A DNA stretch of 64,000 nucleotides from Dryomyza anilis. Lineage: Eukaryota > Arthropoda > Insecta > Diptera > Dryomyzidae. The notes below the pieces were generated by a model. That model worked only from the letters and a program-made list of their open reading frames with translations, did not search any database and was not told the DNA's origin. Made by a program: the position numbers and the translations under genes. The number at the start of each line of letters is the position of its first letter. Position 1 is the first letter of the stretch. Shown here one piece after another: positions 35,901 to 47,612 of this stretch. Where the stretch lies: the NCBI GenBank assembly GCA_951804985.1, contig OX638134.1, positions 8,143,017 to 8,207,016 on the forward strand, written 5' to 3'.

Positions 35901-38420
35901 ACAAAATAGTCTATTTGGGGAAAAGCAAACTCACTCGAATATTGACAGACGAAAAATTATCTGTCAAAAAACTGTGATAAATAGTTTGTGCAACTAGTGA
36001 CATAAATGAAATGATAAAAATATGAAAAAGCTACGTAGAATTATTTAATTTGTGAATTTCTTTTATATTCTTAGATTAATTTGGCTGTTGGTGATGATAT
36101 AATTCCTCATTGATATCGGTGATAATAAAGAAATAACATTGGGGATAGTGATGGAAATGTTAACATTGATAATGATAAAAATATACTCAATTAATTCATA
36201 ACATCGTTTTATTTGCAAGTAATTAAATATACTAATATATCTTATTTAAAAATCGATGATATTTTGTCTCAATAATATGTAAAGATTCATCCTATGAGTG
36301 AAAAAATAAAATATTATCGATTTTTAAATATATCTTATATCAATGATATTTAATAAGTTGAAAATTACACTATGATATGAATTAATAGAGTAAAATGTGC
36401 ACTTTTGTGAAACTAGTGACATTTAAATTCTGTATACAATTATTTTTTTTTATGAATTTGATAAATGATTTGGCTGTTGGTGATGACATAAATTTTATTT
36501 TAGAGATAATTATTAAAAAAAAAAAATGATTTTATAGGTACTTAATATAATTTTATTATATTAGAAAAACATCACTCAATAGACTATTATGATGTTCTGA
36601 TGCTGATTTGGGCGACAGTGATAATGGCGACGATGATATAAATATTAGAGTTTGTGATGGAATTGTTACGGTTAATAATGACAAATATATTATTATGAAA
36701 TTCTACTTAATGGTAAGATATGTATCACTTAAAAACCTATAAAATTGGTTAATTTGAAGTAAATTTTAAATCAGTGATATTTAAAAAGTTACATGTATCA
36801 CGATAATAGAGTAAAATATCGAAAATGTTATTTTTTGTGTGTACAATTATTGCATTCCTAATGACTTGATATATTTTTCTATTGCTATTCTATTTCTATT
36901 TTAATTATAGAGATGACCCACAAATTAATAAATAATGTACATATATCACTCAAAGTACTCAAAGTGGAAACTATATATAACACGCCCATCTCAAAATGGT
37001 GAGAGAGCTCAGCCTAAGTTTTTATAGGAATGTAATGCCAAACTATTATTATATCACTTGTGATATAAATACAACTTTAATTGTTACTCTGATGAGGTAT
37101 TTAAATAGGAAAAATTACATGATATTTTAACTACAAATCAACAGATATATAGAACAATGCAATGAGTGATAATTATTAATATGAAATTAGTGATAAATAA
37201 TTTAATGTCATTAAAATGTATTGTAATAAACCTAATTTAAAACACTAACTAAAAGATATGATGTATAATATATTTTTAAATTGTTTAATAACAACAAAAA
37301 TTAATCAAAAATGAAAAATATTTCCCAGGTGATAAAAAAAGTCACACCTAATCAAATAATATATATCACAAGAAAATAAAAAAACTCAGAATGATTTACT
37401 TAATTGATTTTATTGATAGTTATTTAAAAAAAACATTTGTGATGAAAGCAAAATTACGAGTGATAATAGTAAAACATCACAGAAACACTAATAAAAAAAA
37501 TATGTTGTATGATGTATAATATATTTTTAAATAGTTTATTAACAACTAAAATTAATCAGAAATGAAAAATATTTCACATGTGATAAAAAGCAGTATCACC
37601 AAGCAAATAGTATATATCACAAGGTAAAAAAAGGTTCAGAATGCTATTATTAATTGATTTTAATGATAGGTATTCAAAAGGAAATACATTCGTGATAAAA
37701 ACAAATTTACGAGTGATTATGTTAAAATATCACAGGCAACGATACCGAACATTTTCATATATTTATTTTCGAGTTTTGTTAATTTTGATAATGTATATAA
37801 ATAAAACTAGTGATAATAATAGAGATATCACTAAATTCTAACTGCTAAAAAAAATCAAAATAATGATGTAATTGAATTATCATAAGTGATATAAATATTT
37901 TCGGTGATAATATTAAAATATGGATTTTAATAATATGATTGTCTTTTTTAGATATTAATACTATAACTATATCACGAGTGCAATAAATACATACATCACA
38001 GGGGAAGAAAAGATACAAACTATGACTAATCAATGATTTTTGCTGTTACAAATATCACAAATAATAAAATTTTAATTCATTTATTTAATAAAAAAAAATA
38101 ATAAAATAAAAATAACAAAAATATATGCGCAGTGATAAAATTATCATCACCAGTAATGATAATAAAAATATCACAAGTCATATTATGCATTATTAAGCAT
38201 ATTATGCTCTCTAACTTTCTTCATAGGTTATGAAAATAAAATATTATTGTTTGCAAAAAATTCAAATAATATCACAGCTGATAATAACAAAATTAACACA
38301 CGCACAAAACCATCTCGTACATGACTTAAAAGTGCATTATAATAATGACAATCATCTTGATTATTTTGCCGTTGATATTGCAAATGTTTTTGATACGAGT
38401 GTCACAGCAAAAACAGTGAT
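35901..38420 (+). repeat. Complex repeat region rich in GTGATA and TATCAC
   Basis: AT-rich DNA in which GTGATA(A) and its complement TATCAC recur every few tens of bases. Two copies of an approximately 251-bp unit lie in tandem (about 37245-37490 and 37497-37740; marker ATGTATAATATATTTTTAAA at 37261 and 37512). A more diverged pair at 36082 and 36471 shares TGGCTGTTGGTGATGA. A SINE-like fragment sits inside at 36957-37045. Confidence 0.82.
36957..37045 (+). mobile_element. 3'-terminal fragment of SINE-like element, + strand
   Basis: ATAACACGC, CTCAAAATGGTGAGAGAGCT, AGTTTTTATAGGAATGTA and the terminus GCCAAAC match the reverse complement of the left part of the element at 52485-52765. They are followed by the same TATTATTA tail. 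Only about the last 75 bases of the element are present. A 12-base piece of the element (TACTCAAAGTGG) lies just 5' of the match in the opposite orientation, possibly a 5' inversion. Confidence 0.72.
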
Positions 38421-39183
38421 ATGAATGTCATCAATGTGTGACAATCTTCAATTGTCAGTTGCACCCGTTCGTATTGCACTCAGCTGATTAAGCAACACTT
38501 GGCACGTATCGTACATAGTGGAAGTTGCGTCATTGTGCCGTAAAAACACAACAATGATGACAGTAAATGAGACGCCAAACATTAGCTCATTTTTATGTCA
38601 ACCTCTTCAATGTAGCTGTGATGTGATGCACATGACAAACTTGCAGATCACGTGCGGTCAATGATATTGACAAAGAAAAACAAAGACGATTCTTTAAATA
38701 ATTTTTAATGTAAACTTGCAGTAAAATTATGTTCGGCGAAAATGTTAGTAAATCATAAAAAAAGAAAAAAACAAAAATAAATAATAAGATTTATTAAAAT
38801 ATGTAATAAAATATTTTGTATTATATTAAAAATAATACAATGTATAAAACAAAATAAAAACTTTGCGTTTTACTATCTTTTATATATTAAAAAAACTTTT
38901 CTCATTAATACTAAGAAAACAAAGACCTTTGTAAAGCTCTTTGCTACATTGTAATCAACGCCAAGTATGCGAATTTTTTTGAAGATTACAACATCAAGAA
39001 TCTGTGAGGTTTATATATATGAAAAATTGTTGATGATTGTTAGCATATTTTTTGCCTCATCAACATTTTATTAAAAAACTTTAAAACAAAGCGGTAGAAG
39101 AAACAACGATGCTGTGATGAAAAATAAATATTTCAACGACTTTCTTATTTATTTTTCTAGTTACTTTCAATTTTTTATTTTTG
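38421..39183. other. Unique sequence, no gene seen
   Basis: Single-copy, GC-richer at 38450-38660, then AT-rich up to the next array. Confidence 0.5.
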
Positions 39184-39968
39184 ATATTTTTATATTTTTA
39201 TATTTTTATATTTTTATATTTTTATATTTTTATATTTTTATATTTTTATATTTTTATATTTTTATATTTTTATATTGTTATATTTTTATATGTTTATATT
39301 TTTATATTTTTATATTTTTATATTTTTATATTTTTATATTTTTATATTTTTATATTTTTATATTTTTATATTTTTATATTTTTATATTTTTATATTTTTA
39401 TATTTTTATATTTTTATATTTTTATATTTTTATATTTTTATATTTTTATATTTTTATATTTTTATGTTTTTATATTTTTATATTTTTATATTTTTATATT
39501 TTTATATTTTTATATTTTTATATTTTTATATTTTTATATTTTTATATTTTTATATTTTTATATTTTTATATTTTTATATTTTTATATTTTTATATTTTTA
39601 TATTTTTATATTTTTATATTTTTATATTTTTATATTTTTATATTTTTATATTTTTATATTTTTATATTTTTATATTTTTATATTTTTATATTTTTATATT
39701 TTTATATTTTTATATTTTTATATTTTTATATTTTTATATTTTTATATTTTTATATTTTTATATTTTTATATTTTTATATTTTTATATTTTTATATTTTTA
39801 TATTTTTATATTTTTATATTTTTATATTTTTATATTTTTATATTTTTATATTTTTATATTTTTATATTTTTATATTTTTATATTTTTATATTTTTATATT
39901 TTTATATTTTTATATTTTTATATTTTTATATTTTTATATTTTTATATTTTTATATTTTTATATTTTTT
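39184..39968 (+). repeat. 8-bp satellite ATTTTTAT
   Basis: About 98 nearly perfect copies of an 8-bp unit. Single substitutions near 39276, 39292 and 39465 are almost the only variants. Because 8 is not a multiple of 3, all three + frames are open and read as an eight-residue Phe/Ile/Tyr/Leu repeat (frames of 245-306 codons). None is a gene. Confidence 0.98.
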
Positions 39969-41108
39969 ATAATACAATTTTTATTACATTTTCTACGACC
40001 TATGCCGTCTAAATCTTTTTTAACAGCTTTGTAAGTTTTTTATATTTCTCTCTGCCGTGAAGTATGCAGCATATTTTTTTCATGTTGTGCGCCGCTCGAA
40101 TATGCAGCAATTTTCATTATTATTTTGCATTGAAAGTTTTCAACGTTATTATTATAATTATTATTGTTGGTTGTTGTTTGTGTTTTGGAAAGTTTTAATT
40201 TATTTAATTTTTCTTTCATTTCATTTGTTTGGCAAATGCAAAGAAAAAAATAAAAATATGTTAAACATTAAAAAAGAAAACCATTTGAAAAGTGTGATTT
40301 GCCTGACCTCATAATGCGTCGACCACTGGTCTACGCAATATGACGCTCTTACTCCCTTTCTCGCTCTGCTTTCTTTTTGAGCTAAGCCAGCACTATTCAG
40401 TGCTCTTTCTATCGCTTTCAGTTTAGTTCTCACTCATCGTCGTCGACCCCACTTAATGCTTGTTTCGCTAATTGGAAAAGTTTAACGGTATTTGCTTGAA
40501 AAAGCTGTCTTTAAAGTGCTTTTGAAAGTCAAGCAATGGCGTCTATAAATACAAAAGAATCAAGAATGGAGTATAAAAAATGGCGCAACATGCGTTTATG
40601 ATGACTTTTGTGTTGCCTTGATAGGTCTTTAATTATATTTGGCATTCTTTTTTGTTCTTCTTTCAATTTTCCACCCACAAAATAAGTTCGTCTATTTGTC
40701 TATTAGTGGGCGTCAAAAGCCTCGCAAAATTGACCGCCTCTTTAGGTCTAAAGTAGGCAATTTTGGTGCGCGATTATGGCGAATTATGACAAATTATGGC
40801 GTTGCCCAATTTTGTTGTTTGTCGCCGCCACGTGTTTTTGATGTGACTGACATTGTTTACTTAACGCCTGACGTTTAGGTGCTTCGCGTCAAATTCATGA
40901 TGATGAGCATAAAATTTTGACAGCTGATTTGTAGCGGTTTTGCCTACGAATTGACACTTAATGACAGCTGATGCCAGGGAGTATTTTTAAAAAGGGCAAA
41001 AATTGGGGAGTAGACAATTTCAAATTATGTAAAGTTTGAATTATTTGAAAAAGTTTTACATTTTAATATGCAAAATAAAAAATAATAATAAATAGCTTTT
41101 AATATAGA
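39969..41108. other. Unique sequence with a 23-bp palindrome
   Basis: GC-richer single-copy DNA containing a near-perfect palindrome at 40315-40337. A pyrimidine-rich stretch follows (40345-40440, CTCTCGCTCTG type). The short open frames (40057-40314, 40221-40433, 40639-40878) show no domain. This stretch has the character of fly non-coding regulatory DNA, which is an impression only. Confidence 0.55.
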
Positions 41109-42040
41109 AATGAATAGTGAAACATTAAATTTTTGTTGGGAGAATTTAAAATTTTTTGTCAAAAATTTAAATTTTAGTAAAAATTATTTTTCTTTTAAAT
41201 TGAAATTTAAGTAAAAACTGAACTTTTATTGAAAAATTTAATTTTAGAAAAATTTAAATTTTTAGTAATAAATTTAATTTTTATTGATAAATTTCATTTT
41301 TAGAGACAATTTGAATTTTTAGTGAAAAATTGAATTTATAGTGAAAAATTGAATTTATAGTGAAAAATTGAATTTATAGTGAAAAATTGAATTTTTAGTG
41401 AAAAATTGAATTTATAGTGAAAAATTGAATTTTTAGTGAAAAATTGAATTTTTAGTGAAAAATTGAATTTTTAGTGAAAAATTGAATTTTTAGTGAAAAA
41501 TTTAATATTTAGTGAAAAATTTAATTTTTAGTGAAAAACTGAATTTATAGTGAAAAATTGAATTTTTAGTGAAATATTTAAGTTTTAATGAAAAATTGAA
41601 TTTTTAGTGAAAAATTTAATTTTTAGTGAAAAATTTAATATTTAGTGAAAAATTGAATTTTTAGTGAAAAATTGAATTTTTAGTGAAAAATTGAATTTTT
41701 AGTGAAAAATTGAATTTTTAGTGAAAAATTGAATTTTTAGTGAAAAATTGAATTTTTAATGAAAATTGAATTTTTAGTGAAAAATTTAATTTTGAGTGAA
41801 AAATTGAATTTTTAGTGAAAAATTGAATTTTTAGTGAAAAATTTAATATTTAGTGAAAAATTGAATTTTTAGTGAAAAATTGAATTTTTAGTGAAAAATT
41901 GAATTTTTAGTGAAAAATTGAATTTTTAGTGAAAAATTTAATATTTAGTGAAAAATTTAATTTTCAGTGAAAAATTGAATTTTTAGTGAAAAATTTAATA
42001 TTTAGTGAAAAATTGAATTTTTAGTGAAAATTGCATTTTA
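41109..42040 (+). repeat. 19-bp satellite array S6, forward orientation
   Basis: About 48 copies of AGTGAAAAATTGAATTTTT, with AATTTATAGTG and TTTAATATTTAGTG variants scattered in recurring groups. It faces the reverse-oriented array S7 across 0.8 kb of unique sequence. Confidence 0.96.
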
Positions 42041-42828
42041 AATGAAAGAAAAAAAAAATAATACGCTTATTTGCATTTTCTGCATTTGCTTTGCCGCTTA
42101 TCTCACCAATGCCAACTTTATTGCTGGCAGCAGCAATGCATTTTATTGTGGTTGTTGTTCGCCGCATCAACAGCCACAAAAGAGAGCAGCAACAAAATTA
42201 AAATATTTTATCTGCAACCACGGTTGATAATGCCACCTTCCGCAACGTAATTGCTGCAATTTTTCCATTAAGCGTCAGCAACACCAAAGCAACGCCAACA
42301 TGTTGGCCGCAACCAGAGCAACACACAAAGCATTGTCAGCTGCAGAAATTATGCGGTGAGGGTCAGCAGCAACAGCAGCCTCTTTTTATAAATAAAGTTG
42401 TCATTGCATTAGTCTTTCTGCTGTTGTCAGACATTAATCGCACTGCAATTTAATGCAGTTGTGTTGCTAGTTGTCATCGTCGTCGTCGTCATTGTGGCCG
42501 TCTTGTTGTTCGTCTGTGCAACCTATGTCCAACGTCTGTCCAATGTCTAGACGTTGACCGCAAATAATTCACGCTTTTGTCATTAAGCGCTAATCTGTGT
42601 CGCGTTTTCTACACGCGGCGGTGCCCAGTTTGATGTTGTCATCATTGTCAACTTTATCTTTTTTAATACTTTTTCCTGCTTTTTTCTTGCTTCCTCAACA
42701 GTTTCTACATTTTTATTTATGCTAATTGCAACTGAGTGAGTTGTTGTTTCAGACAAACAGTGGAGCAAAATAGTATTCAAATTTATTAAAAACAAATAAT
42801 GATTTTTTTTGTTATATAAATTCATTTG
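42041..42828. other. Unique GC-richer loop between inverted arrays S6 and S7
   Basis: Contains CAGCAGCAAC-type opa motifs (42120-42200, 42360-42390) and CGTCGTCGTC at 42478-42490. A 61-codon open frame at 42042-42227 begins with a basic and then hydrophobic stretch resembling a signal peptide, but its start codon lies at the satellite edge. I do not call it. Confidence 0.55.
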
Positions 42829-43548
42829 TTCACTAAAATTTCAAATTTTCACTAAAAATTCAAATTTTCAATTTCAAATTTTCACTAAAAATTCAAATTT
42901 TCACTAAAAATTAAAATTTTCACTAAAAATTAAAATTTTCACTAAAAATTAAAATGTTCACTAAAAATTAAAATTTGCACTAAAAATTCAAATTTTCACT
43001 AAAAATTCAAATTTTCACTAAAAATTCAAATTTTCACCAAAAATTCAAATTTTAACTAAAAATTCAAATTTTCACTAAAAATTCAAATTTTCACTAAAAA
43101 TTCAAATTTTCACTAAAAATTCAAATTTTCACTAAAAATTCAAATTTTCACTAAAAATTCAAATTTTCACTAAAAATTCAAATTTTCACTAAAAATTAAA
43201 TTTATCACTAAAAACTCAATTTTTCACTAAAAGTTCAATTTTTCACATAAAATTCAATTTTTCATTAAAATTCAATTTTTCACTAGAAAATTAAATTTTT
43301 CACTAAAAATTCAATTTTTCACATAAAATTCAATTTTTCATTAAAATTTAAATTTTTCATTGAAAATTCCATTTTCAATTTAATTTTAAAAATTAAATTG
43401 TTTAACAAAAATTCAATTGTTTAACAAAAAATTTTAGTTTTCATTAAAAATTCAAATTTTTTACTCAAATTCAAATTTTCACTAAAAATTCAATTTTTCA
43501 CTAAAAATTAGATTTTTAACTAAAAGTAAATTTTTGAATAAAATTTGA
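42829..43548 (-). repeat. 19-bp satellite array S7, reverse orientation
   Basis: Tandem CACTAAAAATTCAAATTTT, a one-base variant of the usual unit that dominates the core (42985-43195). More typical and decayed units follow to about 43548. Confidence 0.95.
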
Positions 43549-44250
43549 AAGACTTTTTATATATTTTTTTTTCGTCTTTAAGAAAATGCATTACTTTGCG
43601 TAATTTTTTGTTTCAATTTTAATTATATTCTGTTCTAAACAAATATTTTAAATTTAATTCATGCATCGCCTATAATGATTTTCTGTTTTAATTTTGTGTT
43701 GTTTACATTTTATTGTCATTATACTGAGCATTTATGTTGTTTTTATAATTGTGGTTGTAGTTGCTATTGTTGTGATTCAATTGTTATTGTAATTTTGCAT
43801 TAACACACATTGCGCGTTGCATTCTTTGCGGTTTGCACAAACCACGCCCCCTTCACTCAACTAAGTATGCAACACAAAATGCAATTAGTTGTTGCATACT
43901 TTGCGGTGGACTTCAAATTGCATGGCAGAAACTGCTTTTGAGTGTTTAGATTTTGTTGCTGAATATGCGTAGAACTTTTTGAATGCGGTTTTGTTTTTGA
44001 CGGTCAGCCAGTCAGTGCATTTAATAAAATAATAACTAGAATTGCAGACAAATGTGAATAAATACGTGCCAAAGCTAATGCAGCAAACCACAGAACTAAC
44101 CGAGTTTGAAGATTCTATAATTAATTTGAAAATTGTACAAAAGCATGTTGCGTTTAGCAAAACAAAAAAAAAACAATTCCAATTGGCTGCTGTAAATAAA
44201 GGAATACAATGTATATGGCAGATGAACCATTAGAAAATTTGTAATGTTTT
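43549..44250. other. Unique sequence with small hairpin and direct repeat
   Basis: An 11-bp perfect inverted repeat (43863-43873 AAGTATGCAAC, 43891-43901 GTTGCATACTT) is separated by 17 bases. GTTGCATNCTTTGCGGT occurs twice (about 43816 and 43891). The remainder is single-copy with no gene seen. Confidence 0.6.
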
Positions 44251-45620
44251 TTTTTTTTTTAATTAACTAAGATTTGATATTCATTTATAAAAATAAACCC
44301 GTCTGTACAACATTCTGATGGTTTTATTATTTTGAACATTTTTCTAGATTCAAAAAATTTTAAGCCACCTAGTATTTACATTTTTTTGTAATTTTATATA
44401 TATTTTGGTGATTTTGAAATGGTTGTGGCCAGTTTAATTTTTTTTGAACATTTTTAGAGCTTTTTATAAATTTTAGAGATTTTGAATTTTTTGAGTTATT
44501 GAACTTAAATGTTTTTGATATTTTATAGTTTTTGGAGGTTTTGAACAATATAATTGATTTTTAAAGTGATTATATAAAAAAAAAATTGATATTTTTAAAA
44601 TTTTAGGTTTTGAAATATTTTTTTTTTAAGAAATATTGATTTTTTTATATAATGAAATTTTTTTAAGAATTTTAAAATTTTTAAGAGGTTTTAAAATTTT
44701 TAGAGATTTTAAACATTTTTAGAGTTTTTCAAATTTTATAGAGATATGAAAATTTTCCAATATTTTGAATTTTTGTTAGATTCATAGGATTTTTATATTA
44801 AAAAAAATTACAGATATATTTCTATAAAATTGCTGGTCCATTATTATACGAAACTTGAGTACAAAATTAAAAAAAAAAATTCAGAAAATTTGATTACTTT
44901 GATAAATATTATAGATTTTTAAAATGTTAAACCACCTAGTATTTTGAACAAATTTTTAAATACTTTTAAAACTTTTATAGATTTTGACCATTTTAAGAAA
45001 CTTGGTAGATATATTGAAAATTTTTCATTTCGGTGTTTTATAAAGGTTTTTTTTAGTTATTTTCAAATTTTTCTAAATATATTGAAATGTTTTAAAAAAG
45101 TATAGAATTTTTAGAGATAATGCACATTTTTAGAGATTTTGAATATTTTTAGAGATTTTGAAAATTTTTAGAGATTTTGAAAATTTTTAGAGATTTTGAT
45201 AATTTTTAGAGATTTACATTTTTTTTCGAGATTTTTAAAATTTTTCGAGATTTCGAACATTTTTAGATACTTTGATAACTTTTAGAGATTTTGACGTATT
45301 CGAGAAACTTGGTAGATATATTGAACATTTTAAGAGATTTTCATTTCGGTGATTACAAAAGTTTTTTTTTTTTAGTTTTTTTCAAATGCTTTTAGAGATA
45401 TTGAAAAGTTTTACAAATTTTAGAAATTTAGTAATTTTAGAGATATTGCACATTTTTACAGATTTTGAAAATTTTTAGTGATTTAGAGACTTTGAAAATT
45501 TTTATATATTTTGAAAATATTTAGAGATTTCGTCAATTTTTAGAAACTATAAAAATCTGCAGATATGTAGCACTTTTTAAGAGATTTTAATTTTTTTTAT
45601 ATATGTTGTGAAAATAGAAA
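44251..45620 (+). repeat. Degenerate 19-bp repeat (AGAGATTTTGAAAATTTTT)
   Basis: Imperfect copies of AGAGATTTTGAAAATTTTT, clearest at 45130-45215, where four or five copies are almost identical. Elsewhere they are decayed to scattered TTTTTAGAGATTTTGAA. A larger unit is duplicated with an offset of 307 bp (CTTGGTAGATATATTGAA at 45001 and 45308). The unit length equals that of the AGTGAAAAATTGAATTTTT satellite and both contain TTTTTAG, so a distant relation is possible but not shown. Confidence 0.85.
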
Positions 45621-46412
45621 AAAAAAAATCGCAAAAATTTGTATATTTCTGCTGGTCCATTAGTTACAGCACTGACCGCACCATGTTCAATTAAAACTCA
45701 CATCTACCTGACTACTACACATGAACCCAACTACGTTGCAATACAATCAATGCAAACAAATGCGTATTCTTTTTTTTTGTTCTAGTGGTCATATTCGCCA
45801 TGAATACCTTCGACTTTTCAACACACACTAACCACCTACATTAGTTCATACGAATAGACTTGCATACGTGTGTCCGTCCATCCATCTGTTCGTCTGCATT
45901 TGTATGCAACGCCACATGCTGCATGTTTGTGATCCTTTCAAATCCTGTTGCAATTTTAATTATCTGCTCTACGCTAGCTGCAACTCATCCAGTCGCAGCC
46001 GTTGTTACTGATTTTTGTTTTTTTTTCCTATTTTTTCCTCTTACAAAGCAACTCTTTTCAATTTCTTTTTGCACTTGTTTGCACTATTTTTTCACTTTTT
46101 TTACTGAATTTAGTGCGTTAACAACTGTGTTTAATAGATTTTGTGATGCGCCGTTCAATAGAGTCGAGCTCAGCTGCAGACAAACAACAGACAAATGAAA
46201 ATTTGCAGCTTAAACATTATTTTATTTAACTTTTTATGTATTTAACATAAATATCATGCATTCAAAATTTAAATGATTTTAAAAATTCAATAAAACAAAT
46301 ATTAAAAATATCTTTGTTCCAAATAACAGTTGGCTTCAAAATTTAATTTGCCATATACTTGTTTCAATAATTCACAATTTAAAGAAAACCTGAAATAACC
46401 AAATTAGGTTAT
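45621..46412. other. Unique sequence, no gene supported
   Basis: GC-richer at 45650-45990. A 112-codon open frame at 45860-46198 is Cys/Phe-rich with no recognisable family; I regard it as chance. Confidence 0.5.
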
Positions 46413-47612
46413 TAGTGAAAATTTGAATTTTTAGTAAAAATTTAATTTTTAGTGAAAAATTTAATTTTTATGAAAAATTTAATTTTTATTGAAAAATTTT
46501 TAGTGAAAAATTTAATTTTCAGTGTAAAATTTAAGTTTTAGTGAAAAATTTAATTTTTATTGATTACTTGAATTTTTTAATTGAAAGTTTAATTTTTAGT
46601 GAAACATTTAATTTTTAGTGAAAAATTTAATTTTGTTGAAAAATTTAATTTTTAGTGAAAAATTGAATTTTTAGTGAAAAATTGAATTTTTATGAAAAAT
46701 TTAATTTTTAGTGAAAAATTTAATTTTTATGAAAAATTTAATTTTTAGTTAAAAATTTAATTTTTAATGAAAAATTTAATTTTTAGTGAATAACTGAATT
46801 ATTAGAATATAATTTAATTTTTAGTGAAAAATTGAATTTTTGGTGAAACATTGAATTTTTAGCGAAAGGTTGAATTTTTAGTGATATATTGAATTTTCAT
46901 TAAAAAATTTAATTTTTAGTGAATAATTGAAATTTTAGTGAAAAATAGAATTATCAATGAAAAATTGAATTTTTAGTGAAAAATTTAATTTTTAGTGAAA
47001 AATTTAATTTTCAGTGTAAAATTTAAGTTTTAGTGAAAAATTTAATTTTTATTGATTACTTGAATTTTTTAATTGAAAGTTTAATTTTTAGTGAAACATT
47101 TAATTTTTAGTGAAAAATTTAATTTTGTTGAAAAATTGAATTTTTAGTGAAAAATTGAATTTTTAGTGAAAAATTGAATTTTTAGTGAAAAATTGAATTT
47201 TTGGTGAAAAATTGAATTTATAGTGAAAAATTGAATTTTTAGTGAAAAATTTAATTTTAGTGAATAATTGAATTGTTAGTGAACATTTGAATTTTTAGTG
47301 AAAATTTGAATTTTTAGTGAAAAATTAAATTTTTAGTGAAAAAATGGATTTATTAGCAAAAAATTAAATTTATAGTAAAAAAAATTGAATTTTTAGTGAA
47401 ATATTTAATTTTTAGTGGAAATTTGATTTTTTAGTGAAAAATTGAATTTTAAGTAAAAAAATTTTAATTTATAGTGAAAATTTGAATTTCTCATGAAAAA
47501 TTAAATTTTTAGTGAAAAAAAAATAATTTTCAATGAAAATTTGAATTTTTGTGAAAAATTAATTTTTAGTGAAAAATTGTTTTTTTAGTGAAAAAATTGA
47601 ATTTTAATTAAA
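46413..47612 (+). repeat. 19-bp satellite array S8, forward, with 492-bp duplication
   Basis: About 60 heterogeneous copies of the AGTGAAAAATTGAATTTTT family. A block containing the unusual string CAGTGTAAAATTTAAG and, downstream, GAAACATTTAATTTTTAG occurs at 46520/46601 and again at 47012/47093. The offset is exactly 492 bp for both markers. Confidence 0.95.

Noticed and set aside
39114..40034. Three overlapping frames of 245-306 codons rich in Phe, Ile, Leu and Tyr, like a multi-pass membrane protein
   Set aside because: All three + frames are open simultaneously because the 8-bp unit has no stop in any phase; this is a tandem-repeat artefact.
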